Both the position numbers and the translations under genes were made by a program. The notes under the pieces were generated by a model. The model was not told the origin of the DNA. It saw nothing but the letters and a program-made list of their open reading frames with translations, and made no database searches. From Candidatus Sumerlaeota bacterium (lineage in GTDB: Bacteria; Sumerlaeota; Sumerlaeia; JAFGJS01), in the NCBI GenBank assembly GCA_016928995.1, contig JAFGJS010000111.1, forward strand, positions 1 through 54,177: a stretch of 54,177 nucleotides of DNA, read 5' to 3'. Shown one piece after another: positions 1 through 9,838 of the stretch; the first letter of the stretch is position 1; each line of letters opens with the position of its first letter.

Positions 1-78
1 AAACGTTAAAAAACTGCGATTCCGGAGGCAAGAAAAACCACCTTAAAAAATCGATTTTTTGTCTAGACAGAGGGGACA
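1..78 (-). mobile_element. Possible end of an insertion sequence running off the window
   Basis: Read on the minus strand from position 78 outward, this stretch begins TGTCCCC, then has a TGTCTAGACA palindrome, a 16-base palindrome AAAAAATCGATTTTTT (45-60), and TAAGGTGG followed by TTTTTC. The right edge of the window shows the same order, TGTCCCC then TAAGGTGG then TTTTTC. No transposase codons are visible because the window ends. An IS end is an inference from this shared layout; the palindrome could alternatively serve as a weak transcription stop for the ankyrin gene. Confidence 0.3.
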
Positions 79-101
79 AGCTCACATTTCCTTAATATCC
101 G

Positions 102-1427
102 CTATTCCATCTGCAGCAGAATGCCGCCCAGGATATCCTCGAACATGCTCTTTTTCTTTTCGCTACGCTGCTCAGACTCAGCCTTCTTGCTCATTTCAGC
201 GCTCCAGGCTGCCAGCAGCTCGCCGCACTCCGCCGCCTGGTTGACCTGCGCGCATTCCAGCGGAGTCTCGGGAAACGAATCTTCCGCGACAGCGTCCCAT
301 TTCGCTCCGGCCAGCAGCAAAAGCTCCGCGCATTCCGCCTCGTTATAATACGCCGCCATGTGCAACGCCGTCCAGCCCTGGTCCGCCGGACTCAATTCAC
401 CCACGAGCAGTTTCCAGTTTCCCTCGGGCAGCGCCACCTCCACCTGCGTGCGCGACATGCCCCGCGCGGCCGGATCTACCCCTGCCTGCAGCAAAGCCTC
501 CAGCGCCGGAGCGTGGCCGTTGCGCGCAGCCACATGCAACGGAGTTTCGGCCTTGTTGGGCGCATAGACGTCCGCGCCGGCGCTGGCCAGCAGCTGAATC
601 AATTCCACCGAGCCGGAGGCCGCCGCATAATGCAAGGGCCGCAAGCCCAGCGGCGTGTCATGATTCACGTCCGTCCCAAAATCCAGCAACTCCTTCACGC
701 GCCCAAGGCCGCCGTTCAATAAAGCCAGCTCCAGCGCTGATTCGCCCAGCGGATTCCGCGCCTTGTCCCGCCTGCGAGGCGGATCTTTTTCGCAATACAA
801 CTCCGCCAGCGCAGGATCCAGCCAAAGTTCGTCGCGGCTGGCGCGTGCGCCGTGATCGAGCAGCAATTGCGTCATTTCCAGATGTCCGCAGCGCGCAGCC
901 AGGGCCACGGCCGACCAATCCTGCCGGGTGCGGGGATTGACTTTTGCCCCGGCCTGAAGCAGCAGTTCCGCCGCCTCCAGCCGGTTCTGTGAAGCCGCGA
1001 TGTGCAACGGCGTCAATCCCTCCGCATCCTTGACGTTCACCTTCGCCCCCGCATCCAGCAACGCCTTCACCACCAGCGGATTGCCGCCCAGGCACGCGAA
1101 ATGCAACGCCGTCCGACCGCGGAGAGAACGTTTGTTCACGGCCTTCCGGTCGATCGGCTCGACCGGAAAAACCGGCGTCGCGTCCACCGGCGCCATGCCC
1201 GCGGTCAACGCCTCAAGCAGCAAACCTTCCTGCCGGAAAGTTCGCAGTTGCGTATCAATCAGCCGCGCGGGGAGCTCGCGCAAAACCGCCGCCTCGCCGG
1301 AATACGCCTCGCTCATGAGCTCGATCTGATCCATCTGCGCCGCAAGATCGAACGTCACAACCCGTATGCATCCGGTCAGCGTCAGCGCTGGCAACAGCGC
1401 CAGAATCCAAATAAAACCCTTTCCCAT
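102..1427 (-). CDS. Ankyrin-repeat lipoprotein
   Basis: A 441-residue predicted lipoprotein made of ankyrin repeats. Residues 1-20 form a lipoprotein signal with a hydrophobic core and an L-T-G-C lipobox (residues 17-20), so Cys20 should be lipidated and the protein anchored in the envelope. Repeats of the type x-T-x-L-H-x-A-A begin near residues 106, 139, 172, 230, 263, 295 and 353, with a degenerate last unit near 388. The C-terminus is charged (Lys/Glu/Ser-rich). Ankyrin repeats are protein-binding scaffolds, so a partner is likely but cannot be named. The start has GGGAG about 7 bases upstream. It is divergent from the GH5 gene. The fold call is firm; the role is unknown. Confidence 0.88.
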   Translation of the reverse strand: MGKGFIWILALLPALTLTGCIRVVTFDLAAQMDQIELMSEAYSGEAAVLRELPARLIDTQLRTFRQEGLLLEALTAGMAPVDATPVFPVEPIDRKAVNKRSLRGRTALHFACLGGNPLVVKALLDAGAKVNVKDAEGLTPLHIAASQNRLEAAELLLQAGAKVNPRTRQDWSAVALAARCGHLEMTQLLLDHGARASRDELWLDPALAELYCEKDPPRRRDKARNPLGESALELALLNGGLGRVKELLDFGTDVNHDTPLGLRPLHYAAASGSVELIQLLASAGADVYAPNKAETPLHVAARNGHAPALEALLQAGVDPAARGMSRTQVEVALPEGNWKLLVGELSPADQGWTALHMAAYYNEAECAELLLLAGAKWDAVAEDSFPETPLECAQVNQAAECGELLAAWSAEMSKKAESEQRSEKKKSMFEDILGGILLQME

Positions 1428-1616
1428 CGGTCATCTCCCATTTTTTTACATGCCATATCACACACAGGAAGAATAAGCAGATCAGGTCTTCATGGTCAAT
1501 CAGCAAGAAGAACTCGATTCATTTTTCACTTGCGGATTGCTTTCGAAAACAAACCATAAGGAGCACATTCGTGGTCGAATAGTATAAACCGGTTGAAATT
1601 TCAAATGGGGATTGAA

Positions 1617-3179
1617 GTGCGAACCACCCTTTTCCAGATCGGTCTGCTGCTGGCAGCCATATCAACCTCCACCGCTCCGGCGCAGACGGAAGCGGGCGAT
1701 ACAAACGCCAGGGCTGCGCAGCCGCGGCACGAGTGGCTGCCGGCGTCCCATGAGAGCCTTCCACGCTGGCGCGGCTTCAACCTGCTGGAGAAATTCGACC
1801 TTGAATACAGCAACGGCCCCTTTGTCGAGGAGGACTTTCGCCTGATCTCGGCGTTCGGCTTCAACTTCGTCCGCCTGCCCATGGATTACCGCACCTGGAT
1901 CGTGGACGGCGATTGGAATCAATTCAACGAGGAGGCGCTGAAACAGATCGATCAGGCCGTCGAATGGGGCGGACAATACGGCATCCATGTCTGCCTGAAT
2001 TTCCATCGCGCCCCGGGATTCACCGTGGCCCACCCGCGTGAAGAGAAAAACCTGTGGACCGACGAGGAGGCGCAGCGCGTCTGCGCCATGCACTGGCAAA
2101 TGTTCGCCAAGCGCTATCGCGGCATCCCCAGCGAAAGGCTGAGCTTCAATCTGTTCAACGAACCCAGCGGCCGGATGAACGGCGAGCAATACGCCGCGGT
2201 CGCAGGCAAAATCATCGATGCCATCCGGGAGGTGGATCCGGATCGTTTGATCATCTGCGACGGCATGAACTGGGGCACGCAGCCCTGTGAAGAATTGAGG
2301 CCGCTCAAGGTCGCCCAGGCCACGCGAGGATATCTCCCTTCTCCCCTGACGCACTACTACGCCTTCTGGTCCCGGGGCTCGGACTTGTTTCCCGAGCCGC
2401 AATGGCCCGCGTACGTGGGCAACGGCTTTCTCTATGGCCCCCTTAAAAAGGAACACGCCACCACCATGACGATCCAATGCGATCTGAGGGAAGAGTCGAT
2501 ACTACGGATTCACGTCAACCAAGTCTCCATCAACGGCACACTTTCCGTGCTCGCCGGCGGCAAGGAAATCTGGCGCAAGGAATTTCTCTCCGGAGAGGGC
2601 GCCGGGGAATGGGAGCGGGATCAATACAACCACCGTTGGGACGTCCATCAGCCGATCTACGATCAGGATTGCCGGATGAGCTTGCCGGAAGGAACCAAGC
2701 GCGTGGAACTGCGCCTCGTTGACGGCGACTGGCTGTACCTGCGCGAAATCGCCATCCGCCCGGCCTTCGATCCCGCGCAAGCCGAACACGTCTTTTATCT
2801 CGACCGCAGCTGGGGCCAGCCGCAATGGGAATGCCGCTACGATCCCGAGGACGCCGAGGCGCCCTTCAAAACCATGCAGCGCTGGGACCGCGACTGGCTC
2901 AAAGCCAATCAACTTCAGCCCTGGATTCAGCTGCGCGACTCGGGCGTGGGCGTGATGGTGGGCGAGTTCGGCGCGTATCGCTTCACGCCGCACGACGTCA
3001 CGCTGCGCTGGATGGAGGACAACCTGCGCAACTGGCAGGAGGCCGGCGTGGGCTGGGCGCTCTGGAACTTCCGCGGCTACTTCGGCGTGCTCGACAGCGG
3101 CCGCGCCGATGTGAACTACATCGACTTCCAAGGCCATCAGCTCGACAGCGAAATGCTCGAACTGCTCCGCAAGTATTAA
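1617..3179 (+). CDS. Secreted glycoside hydrolase family 5 (cellulase-like) enzyme
   Basis: Predicted secreted beta-glycosidase of the GH5 clan. I chose the GTG at 1617 because it follows GGGG by 6 bases and opens a clean signal peptide (MRTTLFQIGLLLAAIS...); an ATG at 1605 is the alternative. The fold starts at WRGFNLLEKF. The general acid is Glu182 in FNLFNEP, and the nucleophile is Glu450 in VMVGEFGAY, the two glutamates expected of GH5. Between them, at about residues 280-385, lies an extra beta-rich segment not needed for the barrel, which looks like a carbohydrate-binding or jelly-roll insert. Likely substrate is a beta-linked glucan or mannan; specificity cannot be read from sequence. 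Confidence 0.85.
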   Translation: MRTTLFQIGLLLAAISTSTAPAQTEAGDTNARAAQPRHEWLPASHESLPRWRGFNLLEKFDLEYSNGPFVEEDFRLISAFGFNFVRLPMDYRTWIVDGDWNQFNEEALKQIDQAVEWGGQYGIHVCLNFHRAPGFTVAHPREEKNLWTDEEAQRVCAMHWQMFAKRYRGIPSERLSFNLFNEPSGRMNGEQYAAVAGKIIDAIREVDPDRLIICDGMNWGTQPCEELRPLKVAQATRGYLPSPLTHYYAFWSRGSDLFPEPQWPAYVGNGFLYGPLKKEHATTMTIQCDLREESILRIHVNQVSINGTLSVLAGGKEIWRKEFLSGEGAGEWERDQYNHRWDVHQPIYDQDCRMSLPEGTKRVELRLVDGDWLYLREIAIRPAFDPAQAEHVFYLDRSWGQPQWECRYDPEDAEAPFKTMQRWDRDWLKANQLQPWIQLRDSGVGVMVGEFGAYRFTPHDVTLRWMEDNLRNWQEAGVGWALWNFRGYFGVLDSGRADVNYIDFQGHQLDSEMLELLRKY

Positions 3180-3308
3180 TCCCCCTTTCTTGTCATCATC
3201 GAAAAAAATTTTGCAACGCGACGGGCCATCCGGCGTTGTATTGTATAGATAGAATTAAACGCCATTGCAGCTGATGTTATCAAGACTCCGTCGGAAGGAA
3301 GGCCGAAC

Positions 3309-5582
3309 ATGAAGCGACTCGAGCGATTGAAGACATGGGAGTTCTGGAAAGCGATGTTCTTGCGCGCCCTGGAACTGCTGATCCTTCTCGCCGCGATGCT
3401 GGTTTTGAATCAGCTTGCCGACGACGATTTCCAAACGATCAGCAGGATCGAGCATATCGGATTCCTTCCAGCCGGCCATTTTCATATCTTTGAATTAACT
3501 CCGCTGATGTCCGTGCTCATACCGATTCCGCTCCTGCTCCTGCTGCTGGCGCGCTCGCGCGCCATCGCCACAGGGGCGGCCGTGACTCTGATTCTGTTGG
3601 CGCTGACGCATGAAGCGTTCGAGCCGTTCGCCAAAATTGCCGCCAATCCAGTCATGATTGTGATGATCGCAGTTATGCTGCTGTTGTTTTATTTTTTCCG
3701 GCAAAAACCGTATATTTTCATTAGCTTATCCGTGATCATTCTTCTCATCGCGATTCTTTCTCAACTCCCGAAAATCCTATATGCATTATCGTATATCGAC
3801 GGCATTAATCCACTCGGAACAATGCTCACGCCCTCGAATGGCATGATTTTATTGCTGGCGCTGATCAGCTATTGCTTCAAATCACGCGTACGTTTCGTCG
3901 CCTTCACCGTCATATTCTTGCTGGTTGTCTTTATCTGGGCATACATGCGATGGTCGTATCCAGTCGTTCACGAAATCCGCAGTTCCTATGCGAAATCGCC
4001 GTTGTTGAATCCGGTTGATCCTGGTCTGATGATCCCCTTCCATTTCATCGTTTATCGCGCATTGGCGATCTGGGTTGTAATCTTCATCAGCGGTTTGATC
4101 GCTTGTCGGCGTCAATTTGGATGGATGCGCTTCATTTTTGCTTGCACGGTCGCTGCCGCCATTTTGCAGCCGCTGGTGAACGGCCTTGACGCTTGGCTGG
4201 TCGTCCGGAATATCGCCGCCCAAACGTTCCTCTGTGTGCTGATTCTGCGCTTGCCCCTGCTGCGTCAATCGGTGGAACAGATGGCTGGATTTCCGCTTCA
4301 GTCCATGCCCGACGATGCTCCACCAGCCTGGGAACCACGCCGGACAACGGAAAACCTGATTCTGCTTGCGACCGCATTGCTGCTGTTGGGAATCATCGGT
4401 TTGGGCGCGGTCTCGGCATATTACGAACGGCGCACGATCCGCTTCATTTCAGGCTATTTGCCGCCGCGCCCGATGCCGTCGGCGCTGCATAACGCCTTTG
4501 ACGACCTTGGCGCCCGCTTTGTTAAACGGCCCAATCTCATTCCGGGCTTCGTTATATCGATTAAATATTATCAGCCGCTGATTCGGACACCTAATGATCG
4601 TCCCGTGAAAAGCGAGATCAAGGATTTGCCCGTCACCATCCCGGCTGCCTTTTTATTTCAAGGCGCTTCGAATTTGTCGAAAGAAGCGCTCGATGAGGCG
4701 TTGGAATATGTTGATATTCCCGGCACGCTGGAGGCGATCTCCTCCGCGCCCTTGGAGCCATACGTCGGCGCTTTTATACGTGCCAGCCGCGCCGACTACT
4801 GTTTCTTTCACACGGGTGAGATGTATCTGATTCCTAATTTCATTGCGCTGCGTGAAATTTCGTGGCTGATCGCGATGCGCGCCAATATCTACTGCCACCA
4901 GGGCGATTCACATGCGGCGGAAGAGGACATTGAAGCGCTCTATCGCATGGGTTGGCTGCTGACCGACGACGCGGGAACTTTGGTCACGTATATGATCGGC
5001 GTCGCCCTTAAGGGAATCTCCCTGAGTGCGGCTGGCTCTTGGTATCTTCATTTTAAGGACGATCCTGCCGCGCTCGATGTCATGGCGCAACGGCTGGAGC
5101 GGCTGGCGCCATTGGCTCGTTTGCCATGGGACAGCGCCGGCCGCTTGAAGGAAAATGAGACCGGGATTGGTCCTGTCGTGCCGTTTTTCGAGCTCAATGC
5201 GCCGAGTTTAGTCCGTGCGATCACGACATATTATGCCAAATGGGTTCAATTCGATTTCCTGCAACTGGCCGTGGCATTAGAGCGTTACCGGCTGGAGCAT
5301 GGCACGTATCCCGAAACGCTCGATCCGCTGGCGCCGAATTATATTAAGCGCATCCCACTTGATCCGTTCGAAGGCAAGTGGTATATTTATTCGCAAGATA
5401 GCGATTCTTTTTCGCTCTACTGTCCGGCGCTGGATAATATTGAGTGGATGCGCGATTCCAGCCGCTGGGCGCCAGGCAGCAGTGATGATGATATACGCGA
5501 AATGATTGAGCGGGCAAAAAATCCCAAAACCAAGGATGAATCCGGTCCTGTGATGTATCTCGACCGGAAAGGGCGCCGCTAG
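3309..5582 (+). CDS. Polytopic membrane protein with pseudopilin-like C-terminal motif
   Basis: A 757-residue protein of unknown function. The first half (to about residue 370) is a series of roughly ten hydrophobic segments. The second half is mostly soluble. Near residues 655-690 it has ALERYRLEHGTYPETLDPL followed by IPLDPF, a pattern familiar from GspG-type pseudopilin C-terminal domains and frequent at the ends of large proteins in PVC-type genomes. The start ATG has GGAAGG about 8 bases upstream. It is followed after 9 bases by an ECF sigma factor, suggesting co-transcription. Base composition is somewhat less G+C-rich than its neighbours. Function is not assigned. Confidence 0.8.
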   Translation: MKRLERLKTWEFWKAMFLRALELLILLAAMLVLNQLADDDFQTISRIEHIGFLPAGHFHIFELTPLMSVLIPIPLLLLLLARSRAIATGAAVTLILLALTHEAFEPFAKIAANPVMIVMIAVMLLLFYFFRQKPYIFISLSVIILLIAILSQLPKILYALSYIDGINPLGTMLTPSNGMILLLALISYCFKSRVRFVAFTVIFLLVVFIWAYMRWSYPVVHEIRSSYAKSPLLNPVDPGLMIPFHFIVYRALAIWVVIFISGLIACRRQFGWMRFIFACTVAAAILQPLVNGLDAWLVVRNIAAQTFLCVLILRLPLLRQSVEQMAGFPLQSMPDDAPPAWEPRRTTENLILLATALLLLGIIGLGAVSAYYERRTIRFISGYLPPRPMPSALHNAFDDLGARFVKRPNLIPGFVISIKYYQPLIRTPNDRPVKSEIKDLPVTIPAAFLFQGASNLSKEALDEALEYVDIPGTLEAISSAPLEPYVGAFIRASRADYCFFHTGEMYLIPNFIALREISWLIAMRANIYCHQGDSHAAEEDIEALYRMGWLLTDDAGTLVTYMIGVALKGISLSAAGSWYLHFKDDPAALDVMAQRLERLAPLARLPWDSAGRLKENETGIGPVVPFFELNAPSLVRAITTYYAKWVQFDFLQLAVALERYRLEHGTYPETLDPLAPNYIKRIPLDPFEGKWYIYSQDSDSFSLYCPALDNIEWMRDSSRWAPGSSDDDIREMIERAKNPKTKDESGPVMYLDRKGRR

Positions 5583-5591
5583 GAATAAGCT

Positions 5592-6281
5592 ATGACGCAT
5601 GCCATCGCACAACCGCCGATTGCGTTTTCGCTCGCTGGATTCCCGTGGGCGCGGCCAATCGCGGTCAACATGCGCGATCCCGCTCCATCCTTGCGCGGCG
5701 CCACAGCGGCAGAATCCGCGGAAGAAACGCAATGCGGCGCCGCGCGGCATGACGGCGATGATCTATTCATCGAAGCCTTTGAGAGCCACTACGAGGCGAT
5801 CCTGAATTTCCTCTATCGCCGAACCGGCGACGTGACGACGTCCGAAGACCTGACGTCCGAGACGTTTCTCAAAGCGCTCGAGCAGCACCGGCGCAACGGA
5901 CTGCCGGAGCACATCCGGCCCTGGCTGTATCGCGTGGCGATCAACGCCGATTGCTCGCGGCGGCGGCGATGGGGGCGATTCCTGGCGCGAACTCCATTGC
6001 TGGCTCACGGAAATGCAACGGCATCGAATGACGCCTTCGAAGCGTTGGCCATTGAACAAGACGCGGCTCGCGCACGAAGCGCGTTGAATCAGCTGCCGGA
6101 ACGTTACCGCCTGCCGTTGCAACTGCGCTATGACGAGGAGCTGACGACGGGCGAGATCGCGGCGATTATGCAACTGGAAGAAACGACGGTTCGCTCGCGC
6201 ATCTTTCGCGGATTGCGCAAACTCAAGCAGGCCTTGCGCAATGATGATCGCGCCGCAAGCGGAAGGCAGGACGCACAATGA
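5592..6281 (+). CDS. ECF-type RNA polymerase sigma factor
   Basis: A 229-residue sigma-70 family protein with only regions 2 and 4, hence the extracytoplasmic-function type. Region 2 runs from about residue 57 (FIEAFESHYEAILNFLYRR) through EDLTSETFLKAL to WLYRVAINADCSRRRR. Region 4 starts at LNQLPERYRLPLQLRY and carries the helix-turn-helix TTGEIAAIMQLEETTVRSR. The first 50 residues are low complexity, so an internal start (ATG at 5670) is possible. AGGA lies about 8 bases before the chosen ATG. The stop overlaps the start of the next gene (ATGA), so the two are translationally coupled; the partner may control it. Confidence 0.88.
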   Translation: MTHAIAQPPIAFSLAGFPWARPIAVNMRDPAPSLRGATAAESAEETQCGAARHDGDDLFIEAFESHYEAILNFLYRRTGDVTTSEDLTSETFLKALEQHRRNGLPEHIRPWLYRVAINADCSRRRRWGRFLARTPLLAHGNATASNDAFEALAIEQDAARARSALNQLPERYRLPLQLRYDEELTTGEIAAIMQLEETTVRSRIFRGLRKLKQALRNDDRAASGRQDAQ

Positions 6282-6712
6282 GCGTGAAAGCCCTGACATG
6301 CATGTTGCGGAAAGCGCGACCGTCGATCCCAACTCGGTCCAATCATCGCGCGCAATTAAAACAGCGCTTGCGGGAAGGCCTGAGCGCCGGAAGCGGCCCT
6401 GCAAACCAGGCAGAAGCGTGGACCTTCGTCCAATACGCCCAAGCCTTCAGCCTGGTTCTGATCCTGTTGCTTGCGCTCACGCAAGGACAGCCGGATCAGA
6501 CCAGCGTCGCAGCGCCGCAATCGCAACCCTATGCCAGTTTGCAGGAGCTCCTGCCCTCCGGCGCATTCCCGCCGCCAGAGGCGTCGTCCGCCTGGCGCTC
6601 CGCTTTTCTATCCGTGCCGCTCGGTCAAATCCTTGCACCGGTTCAAGCGCCTCGCGGCGAATCCATCGCGTCGCTTCTGCAGGAGCGCGCCGACTTCACC
6701 GCGCTCAATTAA
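6278..6712 (+). CDS. Small membrane protein coupled to the ECF sigma gene
   Basis: A 144-residue protein with no family I recognise. Its ATG overlaps the sigma stop codon by four bases (ATGA). It has a basic N-terminal part (residues 1-40), one short hydrophobic segment (about residues 55-67, FSLVLILLLAL), and a Pro/Ala/Gln-rich C-terminal part that would lie outside the membrane. This topology and position are typical of anti-sigma partners of ECF factors, but no zinc-binding anti-sigma motif (HxxxCxxC) is present, so the role is an inference. It converges with phoU with only 6 bases between the stops. Confidence 0.6.
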   Translation: MSVKALTCMLRKARPSIPTRSNHRAQLKQRLREGLSAGSGPANQAEAWTFVQYAQAFSLVLILLLALTQGQPDQTSVAAPQSQPYASLQELLPSGAFPPPEASSAWRSAFLSVPLGQILAPVQAPRGESIASLLQERADFTALN

Positions 6713-6718
6713 AATAGA

Positions 6719-7393
6719 TCAATCCTCGTCCCGCATGTCTCCGGCGCCGTGGCGGATGATCTCGCCTTCGACCATGTAAACAATGTCCTGCGCGATGTTC
6801 GACGCCAGGTCGCCGATGCGCTCCAGATGCCGCGAAACGTACAGCAAGTGCAAGGCCCGCTTGATGGAATCAGGATCGCTGCGCATCAGTTTTTGCAACC
6901 GGCTGAACGCCTCGCGCGTCGCATCATCGACTTGATCGTCCATCGTCAAAACTTTTCGGGCGAGGTCCGCATCCCCAGCCGCGAGCGCGTCCAGGCTCAG
7001 GCGCAGCATGGCGCGGACCTGATCCGCCATCTGGGGAAAATCCAGCGCAACCTGCAGCGCGTCGCGTTTGGAGAGATAGATCGCCCGCTTGGCGATGTTG
7101 ACGGCCTTGTCGGCGATCCGCTCAAGGTCGTTGTTCACCTTGATCACGGTGATGATGAATCGGAGATCGGTCGCCACGGGTTGATGCAGCGCCAGCACCT
7201 TAAGGCATTCTTCCTCGATGTGAACTTCCTTGCGGTCGATCCGCTCATCCTCCGCAATCACCTCCTCGGCCAATTCGACCCTGCGTTCGAGCAAAGCAAG
7301 AATCGCCTTGTTCGTGGCCTGCTCCGCCATCGAAGCAATATCCATGATTTCCTTTTTCAGGCGCTCCAGGTCTTTCTGTAAATGATGGGACAT
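6719..7393 (-). CDS. phoU: Phosphate transport regulator PhoU
   Basis: A 224-residue all-helical protein, the usual PhoU length. It contains two copies of the PhoU three-helix repeat; the first has VIAEDERIDRKEVHIEEECL and LRFIITVIKVNNDLERIADKA, and the second repeats the pattern with VLTMDDQVDD and LLYVSRHLERIGDLASNIA. These E/D-rich patches bind metal in known PhoU structures. PhoU links the Pst transporter to the PhoR kinase and keeps the regulon off when phosphate is plentiful. It is the last gene of the pst operon, 12 bases after pstB. Confidence 0.96.
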   Translation of the reverse strand: MSHHLQKDLERLKKEIMDIASMAEQATNKAILALLERRVELAEEVIAEDERIDRKEVHIEEECLKVLALHQPVATDLRFIITVIKVNNDLERIADKAVNIAKRAIYLSKRDALQVALDFPQMADQVRAMLRLSLDALAAGDADLARKVLTMDDQVDDATREAFSRLQKLMRSDPDSIKRALHLLYVSRHLERIGDLASNIAQDIVYMVEGEIIRHGAGDMRDED

Positions 7394-7405
7394 GAACGTC
7401 GCTCC

Positions 7406-8287
7406 TTAGCCGAATCGGCCGGTGATGTAATCTTCCGTCCGCTTCTCCGCCGGATTCGTGAAGAGCTGGCCGGTTTCGCCGTATTCAATCAAATGGCCTT
7501 CGTAAAGAAAAGCGGTATAATCGGACACCCGCGCCGCCTGCTGCATGTTATGCGTCACGATGATGATCGTGTAGTCGCCCCGCAGTTCGCCGATCAAGTC
7601 CTCGATGTGCGCCGTGGCCTTCGGATCCAGCGCCGAGGTCGGCTCGTCCATCAGCAGGATATCCGGCTCCACGGCCAGGGCGCGCGCGATGCACAAGCGC
7701 TGCTGTTGTCCGCCGGACAGCCCCAGCGCATTGCTGTTCAGGCGATCCTTGACTTCATCCCACAGCGCCGCCTGCTGAAGGCTGCGCTCCACAACCCCGG
7801 CGAGATCGGAGCGATTTGTGATCCCATGCAAACGCGGACCATAGGCGATGTTGTCGAAAATCGACTTGGGAAACGGATTGGGCTTCTGAAAAACCATCCC
7901 TGCCTTTTTGCGCAGCACGGTCACGTCGATGCGCTTGCTGTATATATCGACGCCGTCGAAGCGCAGCTCGCCGCTCGTGCCGCAGCCGGGAATCAGATCG
8001 TTCATCCGGTTGATCGCGCGCAGGAAGGTGCTCTTGCCGCAGCCGCTGGGGCCGATGATCGCGGTGACGTATCCGGCCCAGATGTCGAGGGTGATCTTCT
8101 TCACGGCTTCATTATCGCCGTAATAGATCGAAAAATCCCGGGACCGGACGTGCGTATGCTTTTGCGCTTTATCGGCTTCGTTGGCCTGCGCAGTCCGCAA
8201 CGGCGATGCATTCGCTGTCTCCGCCTCCACGGCGGAGTTCGCATCGGCGGCATCGGGCAATCCAATTTTGATTGTTGATTTCATCAC
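7406..8287 (-). CDS. pstB: Phosphate ABC transporter ATP-binding protein PstB
   Basis: Cytoplasmic ATPase that drives PstCA. Walker [10 protein letters not shown] is at residues 79-87, the Q-loop near 134 ([11 protein letters not shown] is typical of PstB), the ABC signature [15 protein letters not shown] begins at 190, and Walker B ILLMDEP is at 210-216, followed by SALDP. At 293 residues it is longer than most PstB proteins because of about 48 polar residues before the first strand ([12 protein letters not shown]); a later start is possible but I see no better start codon. It lies 5 bases after pstA. Confidence 0.96.
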   Translation of the reverse strand: MMKSTIKIGLPDAADANSAVEAETANASPLRTAQANEADKAQKHTHVRSRDFSIYYGDNEAVKKITLDIWAGYVTAIIGPSGCGKSTFLRAINRMNDLIPGCGTSGELRFDGVDIYSKRIDVTVLRKKAGMVFQKPNPFPKSIFDNIAYGPRLHGITNRSDLAGVVERSLQQAALWDEVKDRLNSNALGLSGGQQQRLCIARALAVEPDILLMDEPTSALDPKATAHIEDLIGELRGDYTIIIVTHNMQQAARVSDYTAFLYEGHLIEYGETGQLFTNPAEKRTEDYITGRFG

Positions 8288-8292
8288 GCCTG

Positions 8293-9837
8293 CTATCCCT
8301 TCAATTTTTTGGACACCCGCGCACGCATCACGATCGCGGTGAGATTGAGCAGCAGCACAACGCCGATGAGCACGGCGGTCATGCCGAACTGCACGTGCCG
8401 GATTTCATCGACCGCTTCATGCTCCGTGCAAAGGTTGTAGATGTTCCACGACAACGCCGCCGTGGGATCGCTCCAGGCCGCCATCGGATTGAGGCTGAGC
8501 ACGGCCGCCACGCTGGCGGCGGCGGTGAAAATGATCGGCGCCGTCTCGCCCGCGGCGCGGCCCATGCTGATCACCGTGCCGGTGAGGATGCCCGGCAGCG
8601 CGGCCGGCAGGATCACCGTGACAATCGTGTGCCAGCGTCCGGCGCCCAGGCTCAACGCGGCCTCGCGATACGTCTGCGGCACGGCGCGAATCGCCTCTTC
8701 CGCGGAGCGGATGATCGTGGGCAGAATCAGCAGCGCCAGCGTCAAAGAGCCGGCCAGGACGCCTTTGGGAATGTGACAGAAGTTCAGAAAGAAAGCCAAG
8801 CCGAACATGCCGAAAACGATACTCGGCACTCCGGCCAGCGTGCTTACGCAGGTCCGCAGGAACGACACGATTTTTCCCGGCTTCGTATACTCGGTGAAGT
8901 AGATCGCTGCGATAATGCCGATGGGCACGGCGAACAAAATGGCGCCGAGCGTCAGGTAAATCGTGCCGACCAACTCCGGCCAGATGCCGCCGAAGAGATG
9001 AATGTCCAGCGGCTTGTCCGTCAGGAAGCCCCAGTAAAACGTCAAACGCGGACGCAGCAGATCCTCGGCATGGGCTTCCACGTAGCCGAACAACGGCTCG
9101 ATTTCCGTGCCGCGAAATTGATCCACACGAGGAACATACACCTTCTTCCCCATGCCCTCGCCGCCGTAGTCCCAATCTTCGACGTACAGCAATTGATGCA
9201 ACTTCACCTGCGCGCGATCCCAGCGCGTCTGCCCATACTGCTTGCGAGGCAGCACGGGGCGCGGCCCGCCCGGCGCCGGACCCAGCAGCTCATGCAGCGC
9301 CTCGTTCAATTCAACCAGGGCTTCGGTGCGCGATTCAATCTGCTTGACGCCATTCTCCAGAGTTTGAATCTCGGATTGGATGCTTGCCGCATCGTCATGC
9401 TCCTTCAAACGTCCGGCGAGTTTCCCAATCTCCTCAACATTCTCCAGAAACGGCTCATCAGCGCTGATGCGCTTGAGACGGCGTTTCACGAGCCGTCCGA
9501 TGGAGTCGTCGCGCTCAGCCAGCGTATTCAGCGGCGCAAGCAATGCATCCAGCTGCAGCTGCTGCCGGGCTTCAAAACTCCGGATCATGTCGTACACCGG
9601 CTGCCTTGCCTGGCGCACGGCGTCCATTTCCGCTTCGAACTTGCGCTCATCGCCGCGCTGGAACCGCTCCAGCAACAGGCGCCGGTGCTCGATCGTGCCC
9701 CGGAAGACAAACGCGCCCGAGCCGCGCGTGAAGATCGGAACGAGGATCACCAGCAACGTGACGACCATCAGCAGAATGGAGATGATACCCAAACTGGAAA
9801 ACGACCGGTCCAGCAATTTGCGGGTGGAGAGCCTCAT
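8293..9837 (-). CDS. pstA: Phosphate ABC transporter permease PstA with long insertion
   Basis: Inner-membrane permease of the Pst system. The C-terminal 245 residues are a standard PstA core, with [15 protein letters not shown] opening the second membrane helix and the coupling loop [20 protein letters not shown] followed by [14 protein letters not shown]1 is at about residues 17-38. Between TM1 and the core lie about 230 residues, largely charged and helical (for example [20 protein letters not shown]), which would sit in the periplasm. The usual PstA is near 290 residues, so this 514-residue form is clearly enlarged. The start is one base after the pstC stop, so translation is probably coupled. 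Confidence 0.93.
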   Translation of the reverse strand: MRLSTRKLLDRSFSSLGIISILLMVVTLLVILVPIFTRGSGAFVFRGTIEHRRLLLERFQRGDERKFEAEMDAVRQARQPVYDMIRSFEARQQLQLDALLAPLNTLAERDDSIGRLVKRRLKRISADEPFLENVEEIGKLAGRLKEHDDAASIQSEIQTLENGVKQIESRTEALVELNEALHELLGPAPGGPRPVLPRKQYGQTRWDRAQVKLHQLLYVEDWDYGGEGMGKKVYVPRVDQFRGTEIEPLFGYVEAHAEDLLRPRLTFYWGFLTDKPLDIHLFGGIWPELVGTIYLTLGAILFAVPIGIIAAIYFTEYTKPGKIVSFLRTCVSTLAGVPSIVFGMFGLAFFLNFCHIPKGVLAGSLTLALLILPTIIRSAEEAIRAVPQTYREAALSLGAGRWHTIVTVILPAALPGILTGTVISMGRAAGETAPIIFTAAASVAAVLSLNPMAAWSDPTAALSWNIYNLCTEHEAVDEIRHVQFGMTAVLIGVVLLLNLTAIVMRARVSKKLKG

Positions 9838-9838
9838 G

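Noticed and set aside
45-60. AAAAAATCGATTTTTT as a terminator of the ankyrin gene
   Set aside because: The stem is A/T only with a weak loop; it may help end transcription, but it fits better as part of the suspected IS end.
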